A DNA stretch of 64,000 nt. Origin: Streptomyces sp. NBC_00239 (GTDB lineage: Bacteria; Actinomycetota; Actinomycetes; Streptomycetales; Streptomycetaceae). The first letter of the stretch is position 1. Each line of letters starts with the position of its first letter. Shown here one piece after another: positions 49,084-61,832 of this stretch. The stretch spans positions 1,240,001-1,304,000 of the forward strand of contig NZ_CP108095.1 in assembly GCF_036194065.1 (NCBI RefSeq), written 5' to 3'. The notes beneath the pieces were generated by a model, which saw only the letters and a program-made list of their open reading frames with translations, did not search any database and had not been told where the DNA came from. A program made the position numbers and the translations under genes.

Positions 49084-50649
49084 TCAGAAGCGGCCGGCCG
49101 CCACCGGGAAGCGTCCCGGACCGGACTGCGGAAGTTCCTGGCGCTCGGCGGCCGGGACGGCCTGGCAGGTCAGGTCGCGCGCCGGCAGCTTGCCGCCGAG
49201 GAGGTACGCGTCCACCTTGGAGTCCACGCACTTGTTCGCGGCGAAGAGGTACACGCCGTGGCCCTCGCCCTCGTTGACCGTGATCAGGCGCGAGCCCTTC
49301 ATGGCGCGGTGCAGGCCGAGACCGCTGGCGAGCGGGGTCTGGGAGTCCCATTCGTTCTGGACGGCGAGGACACCGGTCTTGTTGGCGATCGGCGTGGCCG
49401 GCTCGATGCCCTTCTTCCAGAAGGCGCACGGCATGATGTTGGAGCCGAAGTCGCCGTACAGCGGGTAGCGGATCTTGTCGCGGACGGCGTCGCGGCGGTA
49501 CTGCTCCGGGTTGCGCGGCCAGTTGGCGGTGTCCGAGCAGATGACGGCGAGGAAGACGGCGGTGCCGTTGTCCTCCGGGGCCTGGGCGGCGGCCGGGGTG
49601 CGCACCGTGCCCGCGGCCTTGAGGGCGGCCGGCAGGTGGGCGGGGCGGCCCGCGGCGGCGTTCTTGATGAGGACGACGAACTCGGAGGCCTCCTTCACGC
49701 TGAAGAAGACCCCGCGCGCGGAGCGGATGTCGTCACCGTTGACCTTCTGGCCGTCGATGACGATCGGCGTGCGGTCGGCACGCTTGACCAGGTCCCAGAA
49801 GGTCTTGGAGACCGCGGCCGGGGTGCGGCCGAGGTGGTACTGGCCGTCGCGCTCGGCGCTCCAGCGGGTCCAGCGGGCGAACGCCGGCTCGGCGCCCTCG
49901 GCCCACACCTGGATCATGCCGCGCCACACGCGCTTCGGGTCGACGCTGCTGTCGAGCACGAAGCGGTCGGTGCGCGCGGGGAACATCTGGGTGTAGACGG
50001 CGCCCAGGTAGGTGCCGTACGAGTAGCCCAGGTAGGAGATCTTGCGCTCGCCGAGGACGGTACGGATGACGTCCATGTCGCGGGCGGTGTTGCGGGTCGT
50101 GATGAAGGGCAGCAGTGCACCGGACTTGGCCCGGCACTTGTCCGCCACGGTGCGCGCCCAGGCGACGTCCCGCGGATACGTCTCCTTCTTGTACACGCGC
50201 GGGAAGCGCTGCTCGTCCGCGGTCAGTCCGCAGGTGATCGGCGTGCTGCGGCCGACACCGCGCGGGTCGAAACCGATGAGGTCGTAGCTCTCGCGCACCG
50301 GCTTGGCCAGCATCTGGCGGCCCATGAGCGGCAGGCTGAGCCCCTCGCCGCCGGGTCCTCCCGGGTTGAAGAGCAGCACGCCGCGGCGCTTGGCCGGGTT
50401 GGTGCTCTTGATCCGGGAGATCGCTATGTCGATCTTCCGGCCGGCGGGCTTGCGGTAGTCCAGGGGCACCTTGACGGTCGCGCACTGGAAGGCTGCGGGC
50501 GCTTGCGCGTCACAGCGCTTCCAGGTGGGCGTCTGGCGGAGGTACCCGTCGGCCGAGGGAGTGGGGGCGGCCTGGGCGGGCGCGAGGCCCTGTACCAGAG
50601 TGGCGGTCAGACCCAGGGCCAGCAGCGACGCGATTCTGCGCATGCGCAC
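49084..50649 (-). CDS. Secreted alpha/beta hydrolase, tripeptidyl aminopeptidase-like
   Basis: 521 residues from GTG 50649 (ATG 50643 also possible). Sec signal 1-28. The fold and order match the Streptomyces mycelium-associated peptidases SlpD/SlpE and Tap: FNPGGPGGEG oxyanion loop, DLIGFDPRGVGRS, nucleophile Ser in GYSYGTYLG, Asp in VQNEWDSQTP and His in EGEGHGVY, with the TAP-like C-terminal domain. It would remove short peptides from protein N-termini outside the cell. Cysteines at several positions suggest disulfides. Monocistronic. Confidence 0.93.
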   Translation of the reverse strand: MRMRRIASLLALGLTATLVQGLAPAQAAPTPSADGYLRQTPTWKRCDAQAPAAFQCATVKVPLDYRKPAGRKIDIAISRIKSTNPAKRRGVLLFNPGGPGGEGLSLPLMGRQMLAKPVRESYDLIGFDPRGVGRSTPITCGLTADEQRFPRVYKKETYPRDVAWARTVADKCRAKSGALLPFITTRNTARDMDVIRTVLGERKISYLGYSYGTYLGAVYTQMFPARTDRFVLDSSVDPKRVWRGMIQVWAEGAEPAFARWTRWSAERDGQYHLGRTPAAVSKTFWDLVKRADRTPIVIDGQKVNGDDIRSARGVFFSVKEASEFVVLIKNAAAGRPAHLPAALKAAGTVRTPAAAQAPEDNGTAVFLAVICSDTANWPRNPEQYRRDAVRDKIRYPLYGDFGSNIMPCAFWKKGIEPATPIANKTGVLAVQNEWDSQTPLASGLGLHRAMKGSRLITVNEGEGHGVYLFAANKCVDSKVDAYLLGGKLPARDLTCQAVPAAERQELPQSGPGRFPVAAGRF

Positions 50650-50874
50650 GAGAGCCGGTTCCTTTCGGTGGTGGAGCAGGACGTGCCCACCCTGGTATGC
50701 CGCCGGTCCCGGCGAATCAGCCCACGGGACATGGCTTCTCCTCCTCGAGGATGATCGGAGGAACCGTCAAGTATGAGACGGATACCGGCCATTGGCCGAC
50801 TCCGGATGGATTGCTTCCGGTTGCGCCGGTTTCCGTACCGCGTGGCGGGCCGGGCGGCCCGTAGGATCTGCGGG

Positions 50875-53567
<2,693 letters not shown>

Positions 53568-53580
<13 letters not shown>

Positions 53581-53603
53581 CGGATCTCCGCCGGACACCC
53601 CCG
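53568..53603 (+). terminator. Terminator overlapping the UvrA-like stop codon
   Basis: A 10-bp perfect stem (53568-53577 with 53594-53603) encloses the TGA; inner CGG/CCG pairs shorten the 16-nt loop. Confidence 0.6.
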
Positions 53604-53626
53604 GGGCGACCGTGCCGGTCACAGCA

Positions 53627-54961
53627 CTAGAGGGCGTTGAGGTCGACGGCGGCGGCCATGGCTGCGTTCCCGGCGTCGTTGAGGTGGAGACGGTCGCCGG
53701 AGCGGAACTCCTCGCGGAGCACCCCGGGGTCGGCCGGGTCGGCGAGCGCGCGGTCGAAGTCCACGACACCGTCGTACGCGCCACCGGTGCGGATCCAGTC
53801 GTTGACCGCGTTCCGCACGCCCTCGCCGCGCGGGGTCCAGTCCGGGTACCCCCGGTAGGGCGGGATGGTGGCGCCGAGGATCCGTACGCCGCGCGCACGG
53901 GCCTGCCGGACGAACTCGCGGTGCCCGGCGATGATCTCGGCCGCGCCCACCTTGGGGCTGGGCGTCGTACAGCGGGCGGGCTGCCGCTCGGCCTGGATGA
54001 TGTCGTTGGTGCCCTCCAGGACGATGACGGTCCGGACGTCCGGATGGCCGAGCACGTCGCGCCGGAAGCGGGCGGTCCCGCGCTCGCCGTAACAGACCGA
54101 GTCGTTCAGCACCTTGTTGCCGCTGATGCCCTCGTTCAGCACGGCGAGCGGCCGGCCGGCCGCGGCGAGCCGGCCCGCCAGCCGGTCGGGGTAGCGGCGG
54201 TCGGCGCCGAAGGTCGCGCCGAGTCCGTCCGTGAGCGAGTCCCCGAACGCGACGACCGTCCGGGGTCGTCCGGCGCCCCCGGCCCGCTCCTGCACGTCGA
54301 CGCCGGCGACGTAGTACCAGGAGCGGCTGGTCTGCGTGAACGCGGTGGCCGCCGGATCGCCTACGTGGTTCCCGGCCGCCCGGTAGGAGGTGGTCAGCGC
54401 GAGGTTGTGGAAGGTCGCCGGGCCCGTCGGCGCCGCGAACCAGAGCGTGACGGCGAGCTGTTCGCCGGCCTTGACGGGCAGCGCCACCGGGTCGCTCAGC
54501 AGTTGCCTGCCCGCGTGCACGGTGAAGCCGGCCGCCCCGCCGAACCGCACGGTGCGCACCGAATCCTCCGCCACCGCGGCGCCGCCGGCGCTGCGCGCGA
54601 CGGCCGCGCCGGCGATCCGCAGCGGCCTGGCGCCGTACGCGTTGGACAGCCGGACGCGCAGCGCCTGCCCTTCGGCGCCGGCCCGTACCACCTGGCGCAG
54701 CGTGTGGCGGTCGAAGCCGCCCTCGGACCAGTTCTCGAACCAGGTGGTGTGGGCGGGCGCTTGCAGCGAGGCCGACCAGGCGCTCCGCCAGGGACCGGCG
54801 GCCTGCGCGGAGGCCGCGTGCGGGCCGGCCGCGTGCGGGCCGGCGGGGTGCGGGCCGGCGGGGTGCGGGCCGGCGGAGTGCGCCGGCGCCGGGGTGCACG
54901 CGGTGGCCGCCAGGAGGACCGCAGCCAGCGGAAGGGCGAGCGCGAACGAGGACGCAGTCAT
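53627..54961 (-). CDS. SGNH/GDSL esterase, exported
   Basis: 444 residues from ATG 54961. The signal peptide ends AATAC, probably a lipobox. A Gly/Pro/His-rich linker of repeated AGPHP units follows (15-bp DNA repeats near 54820-54880). The catalytic domain (residues about 200-440) has block I FGDSLTDGLGA (Ser), block III VLEGTNDI and block V DRLHLNDAG (Asp/His). Upstream of it a beta-sandwich domain (about 60-190; RVRLSNAYGARPLRIAGAAVAR) resembles the carbohydrate-binding part of SGNH acetyl-esterases. Likely acts on acylated polysaccharide or lipid outside the cell. Divergent from a TetR gene sharing a palindromic site. Confidence 0.92.
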   Translation of the reverse strand: MTASSFALALPLAAVLLAATACTPAPAHSAGPHPAGPHPAGPHAAGPHAASAQAAGPWRSAWSASLQAPAHTTWFENWSEGGFDRHTLRQVVRAGAEGQALRVRLSNAYGARPLRIAGAAVARSAGGAAVAEDSVRTVRFGGAAGFTVHAGRQLLSDPVALPVKAGEQLAVTLWFAAPTGPATFHNLALTTSYRAAGNHVGDPAATAFTQTSRSWYYVAGVDVQERAGGAGRPRTVVAFGDSLTDGLGATFGADRRYPDRLAGRLAAAGRPLAVLNEGISGNKVLNDSVCYGERGTARFRRDVLGHPDVRTVIVLEGTNDIIQAERQPARCTTPSPKVGAAEIIAGHREFVRQARARGVRILGATIPPYRGYPDWTPRGEGVRNAVNDWIRTGGAYDGVVDFDRALADPADPGVLREEFRSGDRLHLNDAGNAAMAAAVDLNAL

Positions 54962-55008
54962 GCCCCAAGCCTGCCCCGGCGAAAGGCCCGCGCGCACCCC
55001 TCCGCCAT

Positions 55009-55024
55009 CTCTACAGCCGTAGAG
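55009..55024. promoter_or_regulatory. Palindromic operator between esterase and TetR genes
   Basis: CTCTAC-AGCC-GTAGAG, perfect 6-bp arms, 7 bp before the TetR start codon and 48 bp before the divergent esterase start. Probably bound by the adjacent TetR protein. Confidence 0.65.
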
Positions 55025-55031
55025 TGACCGT

Positions 55032-55655
55032 ATGTCCACCCCTGACCGCCGCACCCTCATCGCCGACACCGCGATCTCGCTGGTGGCCGCCGCCGGGCTG
55101 CGGGGGCTGACCCACCGTGCCGTCGACGCCGCCGCGAACCTGCCCGCCGGCAGCACCTCGTACTACTTCCGCACCCGTACGGCCCTCATCGGAGCCTGCT
55201 ACGCACGGCTCGCCGTGCTGGACCTGGCCGACATCGAGACCGACACCGGCCCCCTCCCGGCCGGCGGGGGGCCGACCCTCGCGCCCGGGGACGCGGCCGC
55301 GGCCCGGGAGGCGGTGGCGGGCGCGTTGGCGGGGCTGCTGTACCGCTGGCTCACCACGGGACGCGAGCGGCAGCTCGTACGGTTCGAACTCAGCCTGGAG
55401 GCCGCGCGCAACCCGGATCTGGAAGCCGACCTCCACCGGGCCGGGCTCGGAGCGCGGGACCGGGCGGCCGTGCTCCTCGGCGCGCTCGGCGCGGAACGCC
55501 CCCGGGAGGCCGCGGAACTCATGGCGGCCTGGGCCGACGGCCTCCTGTACGACCGCCTGGCCGGGGCGATGGCCCGCTCCCGCCCGGCGCCGGACCTCAC
55601 CGAACTGACCTCGGTCACCCGGCGCATGCTCGCCGCGGTGCTGGCATCCGGGTGA
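55032..55655 (+). CDS. TetR family transcriptional regulator
   Basis: 207 residues from ATG 55032. HTH in residues 7-50 (RTLIADTAISLVAAAGLRGLTHRAVDAAANLPAGSTSYYFRTRTALI), a form typical of regulators with the T-S-Y-Y-F recognition helix. The C-terminal domain is helical, with LLYRWLTTGRERQLVRFELSLEA. The palindrome directly at its start codon implies autorepression and control of the divergent esterase gene. Confidence 0.93.
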   Translation: MSTPDRRTLIADTAISLVAAAGLRGLTHRAVDAAANLPAGSTSYYFRTRTALIGACYARLAVLDLADIETDTGPLPAGGGPTLAPGDAAAAREAVAGALAGLLYRWLTTGRERQLVRFELSLEAARNPDLEADLHRAGLGARDRAAVLLGALGAERPREAAELMAAWADGLLYDRLAGAMARSRPAPDLTELTSVTRRMLAAVLASG

Positions 55656-55756
55656 GGTGGGCCGACGGCCCGGAGCCGCGGAAGCCGTCGGAGCGGCCGG
55701 ACCCGCCACGACCGTCGAAGCCGCCGGAGCAGCCGGAGCCGCCGGACCGCAACCGG

Positions 55757-56377
55757 CTACGCGTCGCCCGGGAGCAGGTGCTGCGGCAGCTCGCTGAACT
55801 CCCAGCGGCCGGACCGGCGGGTGAAGGCCCACAACAGGTCGTACCGGTCCGGCCAGCCCGCCGGGACGCCGAGCACGCCGTCCGCGCCCAGAGCCCGTAC
55901 CAGCCGCGGGATGCCGGTGTGCTCCCAGCAGATCAGCACGGGCATCGTGGCCGCCAGCGCGGCCTTCGCGAGCGCCTCTTCCTGCCCCAGTGCGTACGTC
56001 GTACGGGCCGGGGTGGCCGCGTGCAGGGCCAGCGCGGCCACGGTCTGCCGGGACCGGGCCACCGCGCCGCCCGTCGCGAACAGTGCGGCCGGCCGGGGCA
56101 GCCGGGCGCCCCGGGTCGGCCCGAAGAGCAGCGGCAGCGCCTCCGCACGGCGGTGGCCGCGGCCCGAGAGTGAACCGGGGTCCGGCTCACCGTCGTCGTC
56201 CTCCCCGCTGTCCCCCGCGTACGGCCGCTCCGCGTGGCGGATCACCATGACCAGGGCGTCCCCGGCGGCCTGCGGGCCGGGCGCGGGCCCCGCCGGCGTC
56301 TCGGCCCCGGCCGAGCAACCGGCCGCCAGCGGGGCGAGGGCGGCCAGCACGCTTCTGCGCCGTACTCCTTCTGCCAT
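55757..56377 (-). CDS. Histidine phosphatase superfamily lipoprotein
   Basis: 206 residues from ATG 56377 (ATG 56395 is in frame). An Arg-rich start and hydrophobic stretch end in LAAGC, a lipobox, so an exported lipoprotein. The phosphohistidine motif is RHAERP rather than the usual RHGE, followed by LSGRGHRRAEAL, ATGGAVARSRQT, and the second His in CWEHTGIPRLV. This matches the branch-2-like, secreted histidine phosphatases of Actinobacteria; the substrate is unknown. Convergent with the TetR gene. Confidence 0.85.
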   Translation of the reverse strand: MAEGVRRRSVLAALAPLAAGCSAGAETPAGPAPGPQAAGDALVMVIRHAERPYAGDSGEDDDGEPDPGSLSGRGHRRAEALPLLFGPTRGARLPRPAALFATGGAVARSRQTVAALALHAATPARTTYALGQEEALAKAALAATMPVLICWEHTGIPRLVRALGADGVLGVPAGWPDRYDLLWAFTRRSGRWEFSELPQHLLPGDA

Positions 56378-56586
56378 GGGGCCACTGTCCGCCATGGCCC
56401 GGACCCGGCCGGGCCGCGGCACGGCCGGCCACCGGACCGTCAGCCGATCGGCGCACCACCGCCGCAGCGGGCACGGCCACCCGCCGGGGCGGGACGGGCT
56501 GAGCCGGGCCGGACCGGGCGGGACGGGCTGAGCGGGGCTGGCCCCGGGCGGGACCGGAGCGGGCCGGGACCGGCACCGGACCGCGC

Positions 56587-57333
56587 TCAGCGCCGCACCT
56601 TGCGGTTCGCCCGCAGCCATTCCTTGTTCATGGCGGCGATGGAGGGCAGCGGGATGCCCTTGGGGCAGGCGGTGGCGCATTCGCCGGTCAGGGTGCAGCC
56701 GCCGAAGCCCTCGGCGTCCATCTGCGCGACCATGTCCAGCACCCGCGTCTCCCGCTCGGGCGAGCCCTGCGGCAGCACCCCCAGGTGGTTGACCTTGGCG
56801 GCGGTGAAGAGCATCGCCGAGCCGTTGGGGCAGGCTGCCACGCACGCGCCGCACCCGATGCACTCGGCGTGCTCGAAGGCGTGGTCGGCGTCCGCCTTGG
56901 GGACCGCGGTGGCGTGCGCCTCGGGCGCGGATCCGGTGGGCACGGTGATGTAGCCGCCGGCCTGGATGATCCGGTCGAAGGCCCCCCGGTCCACGACCAG
57001 GTCCTTGATCACCGGGAAGGCCGCGGCCCGCCACGGCTCGACGTCGATGGTGTCGCCGTCGTCGAAGGACCGCATGTGCAGCTGGCAGGCGGTGGTGCGT
57101 TCGGGACCGTGGGCGTCGCCGTTGATCACGAGGCTGCACGCCCCGCAGATGCCCTCGCGGCAGTCGTGATCGAAGGCCACCGGCTCCTCGCCGCGCAGGA
57201 TGAGGTCCTCGTTGAGGGTGTCGAGCATCTCCAGGAACGACATGTCGCGGGAGACGCCCCCGACCTCGTACGTGACCATCGCGCCGGGGGTACCGGGGTT
57301 CTGCTGGCGCCAGACGCGCAGGTTGAGCTTCAT
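56587..57333 (-). CDS. sdhB: Succinate dehydrogenase / fumarate reductase iron-sulfur subunit
   Basis: 248 residues from ATG 57333. [2Fe-2S] cysteines at 58, 63, 66 and 83 (CREGICGAC ... C), then two ferredoxin-type sets C158, C161, C164, C168 and C213, C219, C223 for the [4Fe-4S] and [3Fe-4S] clusters. It carries electrons from SdhA to the quinone site in SdhC. The ATG overlaps the sdhA stop (ATGA). Last gene of the sdhCAB operon. Confidence 0.96.
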   Translation of the reverse strand: MKLNLRVWRQQNPGTPGAMVTYEVGGVSRDMSFLEMLDTLNEDLILRGEEPVAFDHDCREGICGACSLVINGDAHGPERTTACQLHMRSFDDGDTIDVEPWRAAAFPVIKDLVVDRGAFDRIIQAGGYITVPTGSAPEAHATAVPKADADHAFEHAECIGCGACVAACPNGSAMLFTAAKVNHLGVLPQGSPERETRVLDMVAQMDAEGFGGCTLTGECATACPKGIPLPSIAAMNKEWLRANRKVRR

Positions 57334-59333
57334 GCGTAGCTCCGCTGGGTGGGGTGGACGTACTCGAAGGCGAGGTCTTCGCGGTGCAGGACGGGGGCGG
57401 CGCCCGGGCCGGTGAACTCCCAGGCCGCCGCGTAGGAGAAGGCGTCGTCGCGGCGGGCGGCCTCGCCGTCGGAGGTCTGGGACTCCTCGCGGAAGTGGCC
57501 GCCGCAGGACTCCTCCCGGTGCAGCGCGTCGAGGCACATCAGCTCGGCCAGCTCCAGGTAGTCGACGACGCGGTTGGCCTTCTCCAGCGACTGGTTGAAC
57601 TCCGTGCCGCGGCCGGGGACCTTGACGCGCCGCCAGAATTCCTCGCGGATCGCGGGGATGCGGGCGAGCGCCGTGCGCAGCCCCTCCGCGGTGCGGGCCA
57701 TTCCGCAGTGCTCCCACATGAGTTCGCCGATCTCGCGGTGGAAGGAGTCGGCGGTGCGGTCGCCGTCCACGGCGAGCAGCCGGTCGATCCGCTCCCGGGT
57801 CTCGCGTACCGCGGCCACCGCGTCCGGATGGTCCGGGCCCATCGGCTCCCCGCCCGTGTCCTCGCCCTCGCCCCCACCCGCGGCGGCGGCCGTGCCGGGG
57901 GTGGTCCGGGCCAGGTAGTCGTTGAGGGTGGCCGGCAGCACGAAGTAGCCGTCGGCCAGCCCCTGCATGAGCGCGGAGGCGCCGAGCCGGTTGGCCCCGT
58001 GGTCGGAGAAGTTGGCCTCGCCGATCGCGAACAGGCCCGGCACGGTGGTCTGGAGGTCGTAGTCCACCCACAGGCCGCCCATCGTGTAGTGCACGGCGGG
58101 ATAGATCCGCATGGGGACCTCGTACGGGTCCTCCGCGGTGATCCGCTCGTACATATCGAAGAGGTTGCCGTACTTCTCGGCCACCTTCTCGCGGCCCAGC
58201 CGCCGGATGGCGTCGGCGAAGTCGAGGTACACGCCCTGGCCGCCGGGGCCGACGCCGCGGCCCTCGTCGCAGACGTTCTTGGCGGCGCGGGAGGCGATGT
58301 CACGGGGCACGAGGTTGCCGAAGGCGGGGTAGATGCGCTCCAGGTAGTAGTCGCGTTCCGGCTCGGGGATCTCGTGCGCGGGGCGGGTGTCGCCCTTGGC
58401 GCGGGGGACCCAGATCCGGCCGTCGTTGCGCAGGGACTCGCTCATCAGGGTCAGCTTCGACTGGTGGTCGCCGGTGCGCGGGATGCAGGTGGGGTGGATC
58501 TGGGTGAAGCAGGGGTTGGCGAAGTACGCGCCGCGCCGGTGCGCCCGCCAGACGGCGGTCGCGTTGGAGTTCATGGCGTTGGTGGACAGGTAGAAGACGT
58601 TGCCGTAGCCGCCGGTGGCGAGGACGACCGCGTCGGCGAAGTGGCTGGATATCTCGCCGGTGACCAGGTCCCGGGCCACGATCCCGCGGGCCCGCCCGCC
58701 GGACACGATCAGGTCGAGCATCTCGGTGCGGGCGTGCATCTCCACGTTCCCGGCCGCGATCTGCCGGGACAGCGCCTGGTACGCGCCGAGCAGCAGCTGC
58801 TGGCCGGTCTGGCCGCGGGCGTAGAACGTACGGGAGACCTGGACGCCGCCGAAGGACCGGGTGTCGAGGAGGCCGCCGTACTCGCGGGCGAAGGGGACGC
58901 CCTGGGCCACGCACTGGTCGATGATCTCGACCGAGACCTGGGCGAGGCGGTGGACGTTGGACTCCCGGGCGCGGAAGTCGCCGCCCTTGACGGTGTCGTA
59001 GAAGAGCCGGTGCACCGAGTCGCCGTCGTTGCGGTAGTTCTTGGCGGCGTTGATGCCGCCCTGCGCGGCGATGGAATGGGCCCGGCGCGGGGAGTCTGAG
59101 TAGCAGAACTGGACGACGCGGTAGCCCTGTTCGGCGAGGGTGGCGCCGGCGGAGCCGCCCGCGAGCCCGGTGCCGACGACGATGACGGTACGTGCCCTCC
59201 GATTGGCCGGGTTGACGAGCTTGGCATCGAACCGGCGCCGGTCCCAGCGCTCGGCGATCGGGCCGTCGGGGGCGCTGGTGTCGGCGATCGGGTCGCCGGT
59301 GCGGTAGTGCGCGTAGTCGGGGTGGGTGCTCAT
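57330..59333 (-). CDS. sdhA: Succinate dehydrogenase / fumarate reductase flavoprotein subunit
   Basis: 667 residues. The FAD motif [19 protein letters not shown] is near residue 52 and the covalent-FAD His in [19 protein letters not shown]. Active-site segments HPTCIP and the catalytic Arg region ([14 protein letters not shown]) are present, as is [19 protein letters not shown]. The longer form and arrangement fit the actinobacterial type with a single cytochrome b subunit. A Gly/Glu insert ([15 protein letters not shown]) sits in the C-terminal part. Starts 2 bp after the sdhC stop; overlaps sdhB by 4 bp. Confidence 0.96.
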   Translation of the reverse strand: MSTHPDYAHYRTGDPIADTSAPDGPIAERWDRRRFDAKLVNPANRRARTVIVVGTGLAGGSAGATLAEQGYRVVQFCYSDSPRRAHSIAAQGGINAAKNYRNDGDSVHRLFYDTVKGGDFRARESNVHRLAQVSVEIIDQCVAQGVPFAREYGGLLDTRSFGGVQVSRTFYARGQTGQQLLLGAYQALSRQIAAGNVEMHARTEMLDLIVSGGRARGIVARDLVTGEISSHFADAVVLATGGYGNVFYLSTNAMNSNATAVWRAHRRGAYFANPCFTQIHPTCIPRTGDHQSKLTLMSESLRNDGRIWVPRAKGDTRPAHEIPEPERDYYLERIYPAFGNLVPRDIASRAAKNVCDEGRGVGPGGQGVYLDFADAIRRLGREKVAEKYGNLFDMYERITAEDPYEVPMRIYPAVHYTMGGLWVDYDLQTTVPGLFAIGEANFSDHGANRLGASALMQGLADGYFVLPATLNDYLARTTPGTAAAAGGGEGEDTGGEPMGPDHPDAVAAVRETRERIDRLLAVDGDRTADSFHREIGELMWEHCGMARTAEGLRTALARIPAIREEFWRRVKVPGRGTEFNQSLEKANRVVDYLELAELMCLDALHREESCGGHFREESQTSDGEAARRDDAFSYAAAWEFTGPGAAPVLHREDLAFEYVHPTQRSYA

Positions 59334-59335
59334 GG

Positions 59336-60109
59336 TCAGTTCACCAGTCCGGTCATGACGGCGACGGGTACGGAGACGAAGCCCGCGGTGATGACGAGGG
59401 CGAGGAGGTTCGCCACGGCCTTCAGCGCGCGGTCGCGGCGGGCGCTGCCGGCGCCGAGGGTCTGGGCGGCGCTCCAGAAGCCGTGCCGGATGTGCAGGCC
59501 GAGCGCGAGCATCGCCGTGAGGTAGACGGCGTTGCCGTACCAGGTGGAGAAGGTGGCGACGACGTTCTCGTACGGGTGCCCCTCCTGGGCGTGTTCGTTG
59601 ACGGTCAGGGTGGTCAGGTCGAGGAGGTGCCAGACGATGAACAGGCCGAGGATCACCCCGCCCCAGCGCATGGTGCGGGTGGCGTAGCTCGCCCGGCGCC
59701 GTCGGTGGGCGTATCCGACCGGGCGGGCCCTGAGGTCGCGGCGGCTGAGCTGGTAGGCGGAGACGGCGTGCGCGGCGACGGCCGCGAGGAGCACCACGCG
59801 GGCGGCCCACAGGCCCCAGTGGCTGTGGAGGAACGGTTCGCCCATGTGCCGCAGCCAGCGGCCGTAGGCGTTGAATTCGTCCGGCCCGAAGAAGATCTTG
59901 AGGTTGCCGAGCATGTGGACCAGCAGGTAGCCGAGCATGATCAGCCCGGACACCGCCATGACGGCCTTCTTGCCGAGGGTCGAGCCCCAGAACCCGCCGG
60001 CCGGGGTGCGGCGCGGGCGTGGGCCTGCCGGGGTGCGCGAGCTTCGGGGGGTGCGCGGGGAACGCGGGGTGGTGGACGGCTGTGGGCCCGTCCGCGATGC
60101 CAGAGCCAT
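59336..60109 (-). CDS. sdhC: Succinate dehydrogenase cytochrome b subunit
   Basis: 257 residues with five membrane spans and the His residues for haem b on several spans ([41 protein letters not shown]). A single fused-type anchor and no sdhD downstream, as in B. subtilis-like and actinobacterial enzymes. The first 40 residues are an unusual Pro/Ser/Arg/Thr-rich extension with S-R-T-P repeats. ATG 60109 lacks a clear ribosome site. First gene of sdhCAB, divergent from a LysR regulator 72 bp away. Confidence 0.93.
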   Translation of the reverse strand: MALASRTGPQPSTTPRSPRTPRSSRTPAGPRPRRTPAGGFWGSTLGKKAVMAVSGLIMLGYLLVHMLGNLKIFFGPDEFNAYGRWLRHMGEPFLHSHWGLWAARVVLLAAVAAHAVSAYQLSRRDLRARPVGYAHRRRRASYATRTMRWGGVILGLFIVWHLLDLTTLTVNEHAQEGHPYENVVATFSTWYGNAVYLTAMLALGLHIRHGFWSAAQTLGAGSARRDRALKAVANLLALVITAGFVSVPVAVMTGLVN

Positions 60110-60181
60110 GACGTCGACGCTAGGGAACAAGGACCTGAAAGGTCCAAGACATGATGTGGCTCATCTTCATAGTCTGGGCCT

Positions 60182-61093
60182 ATGCAATTCCAGCAGCTGG
60201 TGTATTTCGTGGCCGTCGCCGAGACCCGGCACTTCACCCGGGCCGCCGAGCGGGTGCACGTCGCGCAGCCCTCCCTCTCCCAGCAGATCAAGGCCCTGGA
60301 ACGGGAGCTGGGCGCGGCGCTGTTCAGCCGGGCGCGGGGCAACATCGCGCTGACGGACGCGGGCGAGGCCCTGCTGCCGCTGGCCAGGCGGATCCTGGCC
60401 GACGCGGACACCGCACGCCTGGAGGTCCAGGAACTGGCGCAGCTGCGCCGCGGCCGGGTGCGGCTGGGGGCGACCCCGAGCGTGATCACGGGCCTGCTGC
60501 CCGAGGTACTGCTGGCCTTCCACTCCGCCCACCCGGGGATCCAGCTGCTGGTCGAGGAGAACGGGTCCCTGGACCTGGTACGGGAACTCGCGCGCGGCGC
60601 GCTGGACCTGGCGCTGATCGCACTGCCGCTGCCCCCTTCGGCGCCCGCCCTGACCACGGTGGAGCTGTTGACGGAGGACCTGGTCGTGGTGTCCTCGCCG
60701 GACCGGCCGGCGCCGGGCGGCGGCGGGCCGCTTCCGGTCGCGGCGCTGCGCGACGAGCCGCTGGTGATGTTCCGGCACGGCTACGACCTGCGGGAGCTGA
60801 CGGTGACGGCCTGCCGGGCGGCGGGCTTCGAGCCCTCCTTCGTGGTGGAGGGCGGCGAGATGGACGCGGTGCTCGGCTTCGTCCGGGCGGGCCTGGGCAT
60901 CGCGGTGGTCCCGGCCATGGTGGCCGACCGCTCCCACCCCACCCTGCGAACCACCCCCCTGGCCGACTCCCCCCTACGCCGCACCATCGCCCTGGCCCAC
61001 CGAACCGACGTGGCCCCCACCCGCGCAGCCCGCGAACTGATGCGCGTACTCCTCAACCAACCTCGGCCAAGAACCAGCCCCGCCGGCGTTTGA
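60182..61093 (+). CDS. LysR family regulator divergent from sdhCAB
   Basis: 303 residues. HTH MQFQQLVYFVAVAETRHFTRAAERVHVAQPSLSQQIKALERELG, then a two-lobed effector domain (RLGATPSVITGLLPEVLLAFHSAHPGIQLLVEENGS ... AGLGIAVVPAMVA). The divergent, close arrangement points to control of sdhCAB. The C-terminal residues TSPAGV and the TGA stop are supplied by a REP-like repeat inserted at 61076, so the native C-terminus may have been replaced. Confidence 0.92.
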   Translation: MQFQQLVYFVAVAETRHFTRAAERVHVAQPSLSQQIKALERELGAALFSRARGNIALTDAGEALLPLARRILADADTARLEVQELAQLRRGRVRLGATPSVITGLLPEVLLAFHSAHPGIQLLVEENGSLDLVRELARGALDLALIALPLPPSAPALTTVELLTEDLVVVSSPDRPAPGGGGPLPVAALRDEPLVMFRHGYDLRELTVTACRAAGFEPSFVVEGGEMDAVLGFVRAGLGIAVVPAMVADRSHPTLRTTPLADSPLRRTIALAHRTDVAPTRAARELMRVLLNQPRPRTSPAGV

Positions 61094-61119
61094 GGCGCGG
61101 GGTCTGGGGCGGAGCCCCA
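61076..61119 (+). repeat. REP-like element forming the end of the LysR gene
   Basis: Same element as the full copy at 28949-28990: CCGGCGTTTGAGGCGCGGGG followed by a hairpin CTGGGGC-GGA-GCCCCAG (61104-61120). It contains the LysR stop codon (61091-61093) and can serve as its terminator. Confidence 0.85.
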
Positions 61120-61135
61120 GGTCGACCCCCTTCCG

Positions 61136-61807
61136 TCAGGACGCCGCCACCGCCCCACCCGCCCCCCGCACAGGCAGCACCGCGTCCAGCCCACCCCCCA
61201 GCGCCCCAAAGGCGCCATCCGCATCGGCGACGGCGTCCGCATACGCCTCACCGGCCGTCAACCCCGCCGCCAGCCGCTGCCAGTTGACCCGCCCCAGCTC
61301 ATGGCGAACAGCCACCAGGTGCTGCGCGGACAGCCGCGCGGTGAGCGAGGGCACCCCCTCGCCTTCCAGGACGGCCGCGAGCAGGTCGACCTCACGTTCG
61401 GCGTAGTGGGAGATGCGACTGCTGAGGCTGTCCGTGGAGTACAGCAGCCGCATGAAGGCGACGATGTCCGGGATGTCGGACAGCCCCGTGATCGGGTCGC
61501 GATCGGCGAGCGCGAGCGTGAAGTGGGCGTGCAGCGCGGCCACCGGCCCCTGTCCGGCCGGGCGGTCCCGCACGATGCGGGCGGCCTCGTCCTGATGGTC
61601 GGCGAACCGGTCCAGGACCAGGTCCTCCTTGCTCGGGAAGTACCGGAACAGCGTCGGCTTGGAGACCTCCGCGGCGGCCGCCACGTCGGCCACCGAGACG
61701 GCGTCGAAGCCGCGCTCCAGGAACAGCTCCAGCGCGGTGGCCGCCAGGTGGTGACGGGTGCGCAGCTTCTTCGTCTCCCGGAGGCCGGGGGTGTCGTTGT
61801 TCTCCAT
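61136..61807 (-). CDS. TetR family transcriptional regulator
   Basis: 223 residues from ATG 61807. HTH at 12-60 (KKLRTRHHLAATALELFLERGFDAVSVADVAAAAEVSKPTLFRYFPSKEDLVLDRF). The helical C-terminal domain has a TetR_C-like acyl/aromatic-compound sensing form. Divergent from the FAD monooxygenase gene, with an unusual AT-rich palindrome in the shared promoter, so it probably represses the monooxygenase gene and itself. Confidence 0.93.
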   Translation of the reverse strand: MENNDTPGLRETKKLRTRHHLAATALELFLERGFDAVSVADVAAAAEVSKPTLFRYFPSKEDLVLDRFADHQDEAARIVRDRPAGQGPVAALHAHFTLALADRDPITGLSDIPDIVAFMRLLYSTDSLSSRISHYAEREVDLLAAVLEGEGVPSLTARLSAQHLVAVRHELGRVNWQRLAAGLTAGEAYADAVADADGAFGALGGGLDAVLPVRGAGGAVAAS

Positions 61808-61832
61808 GGCGGGAGCCTAGCACGGAAAACTG

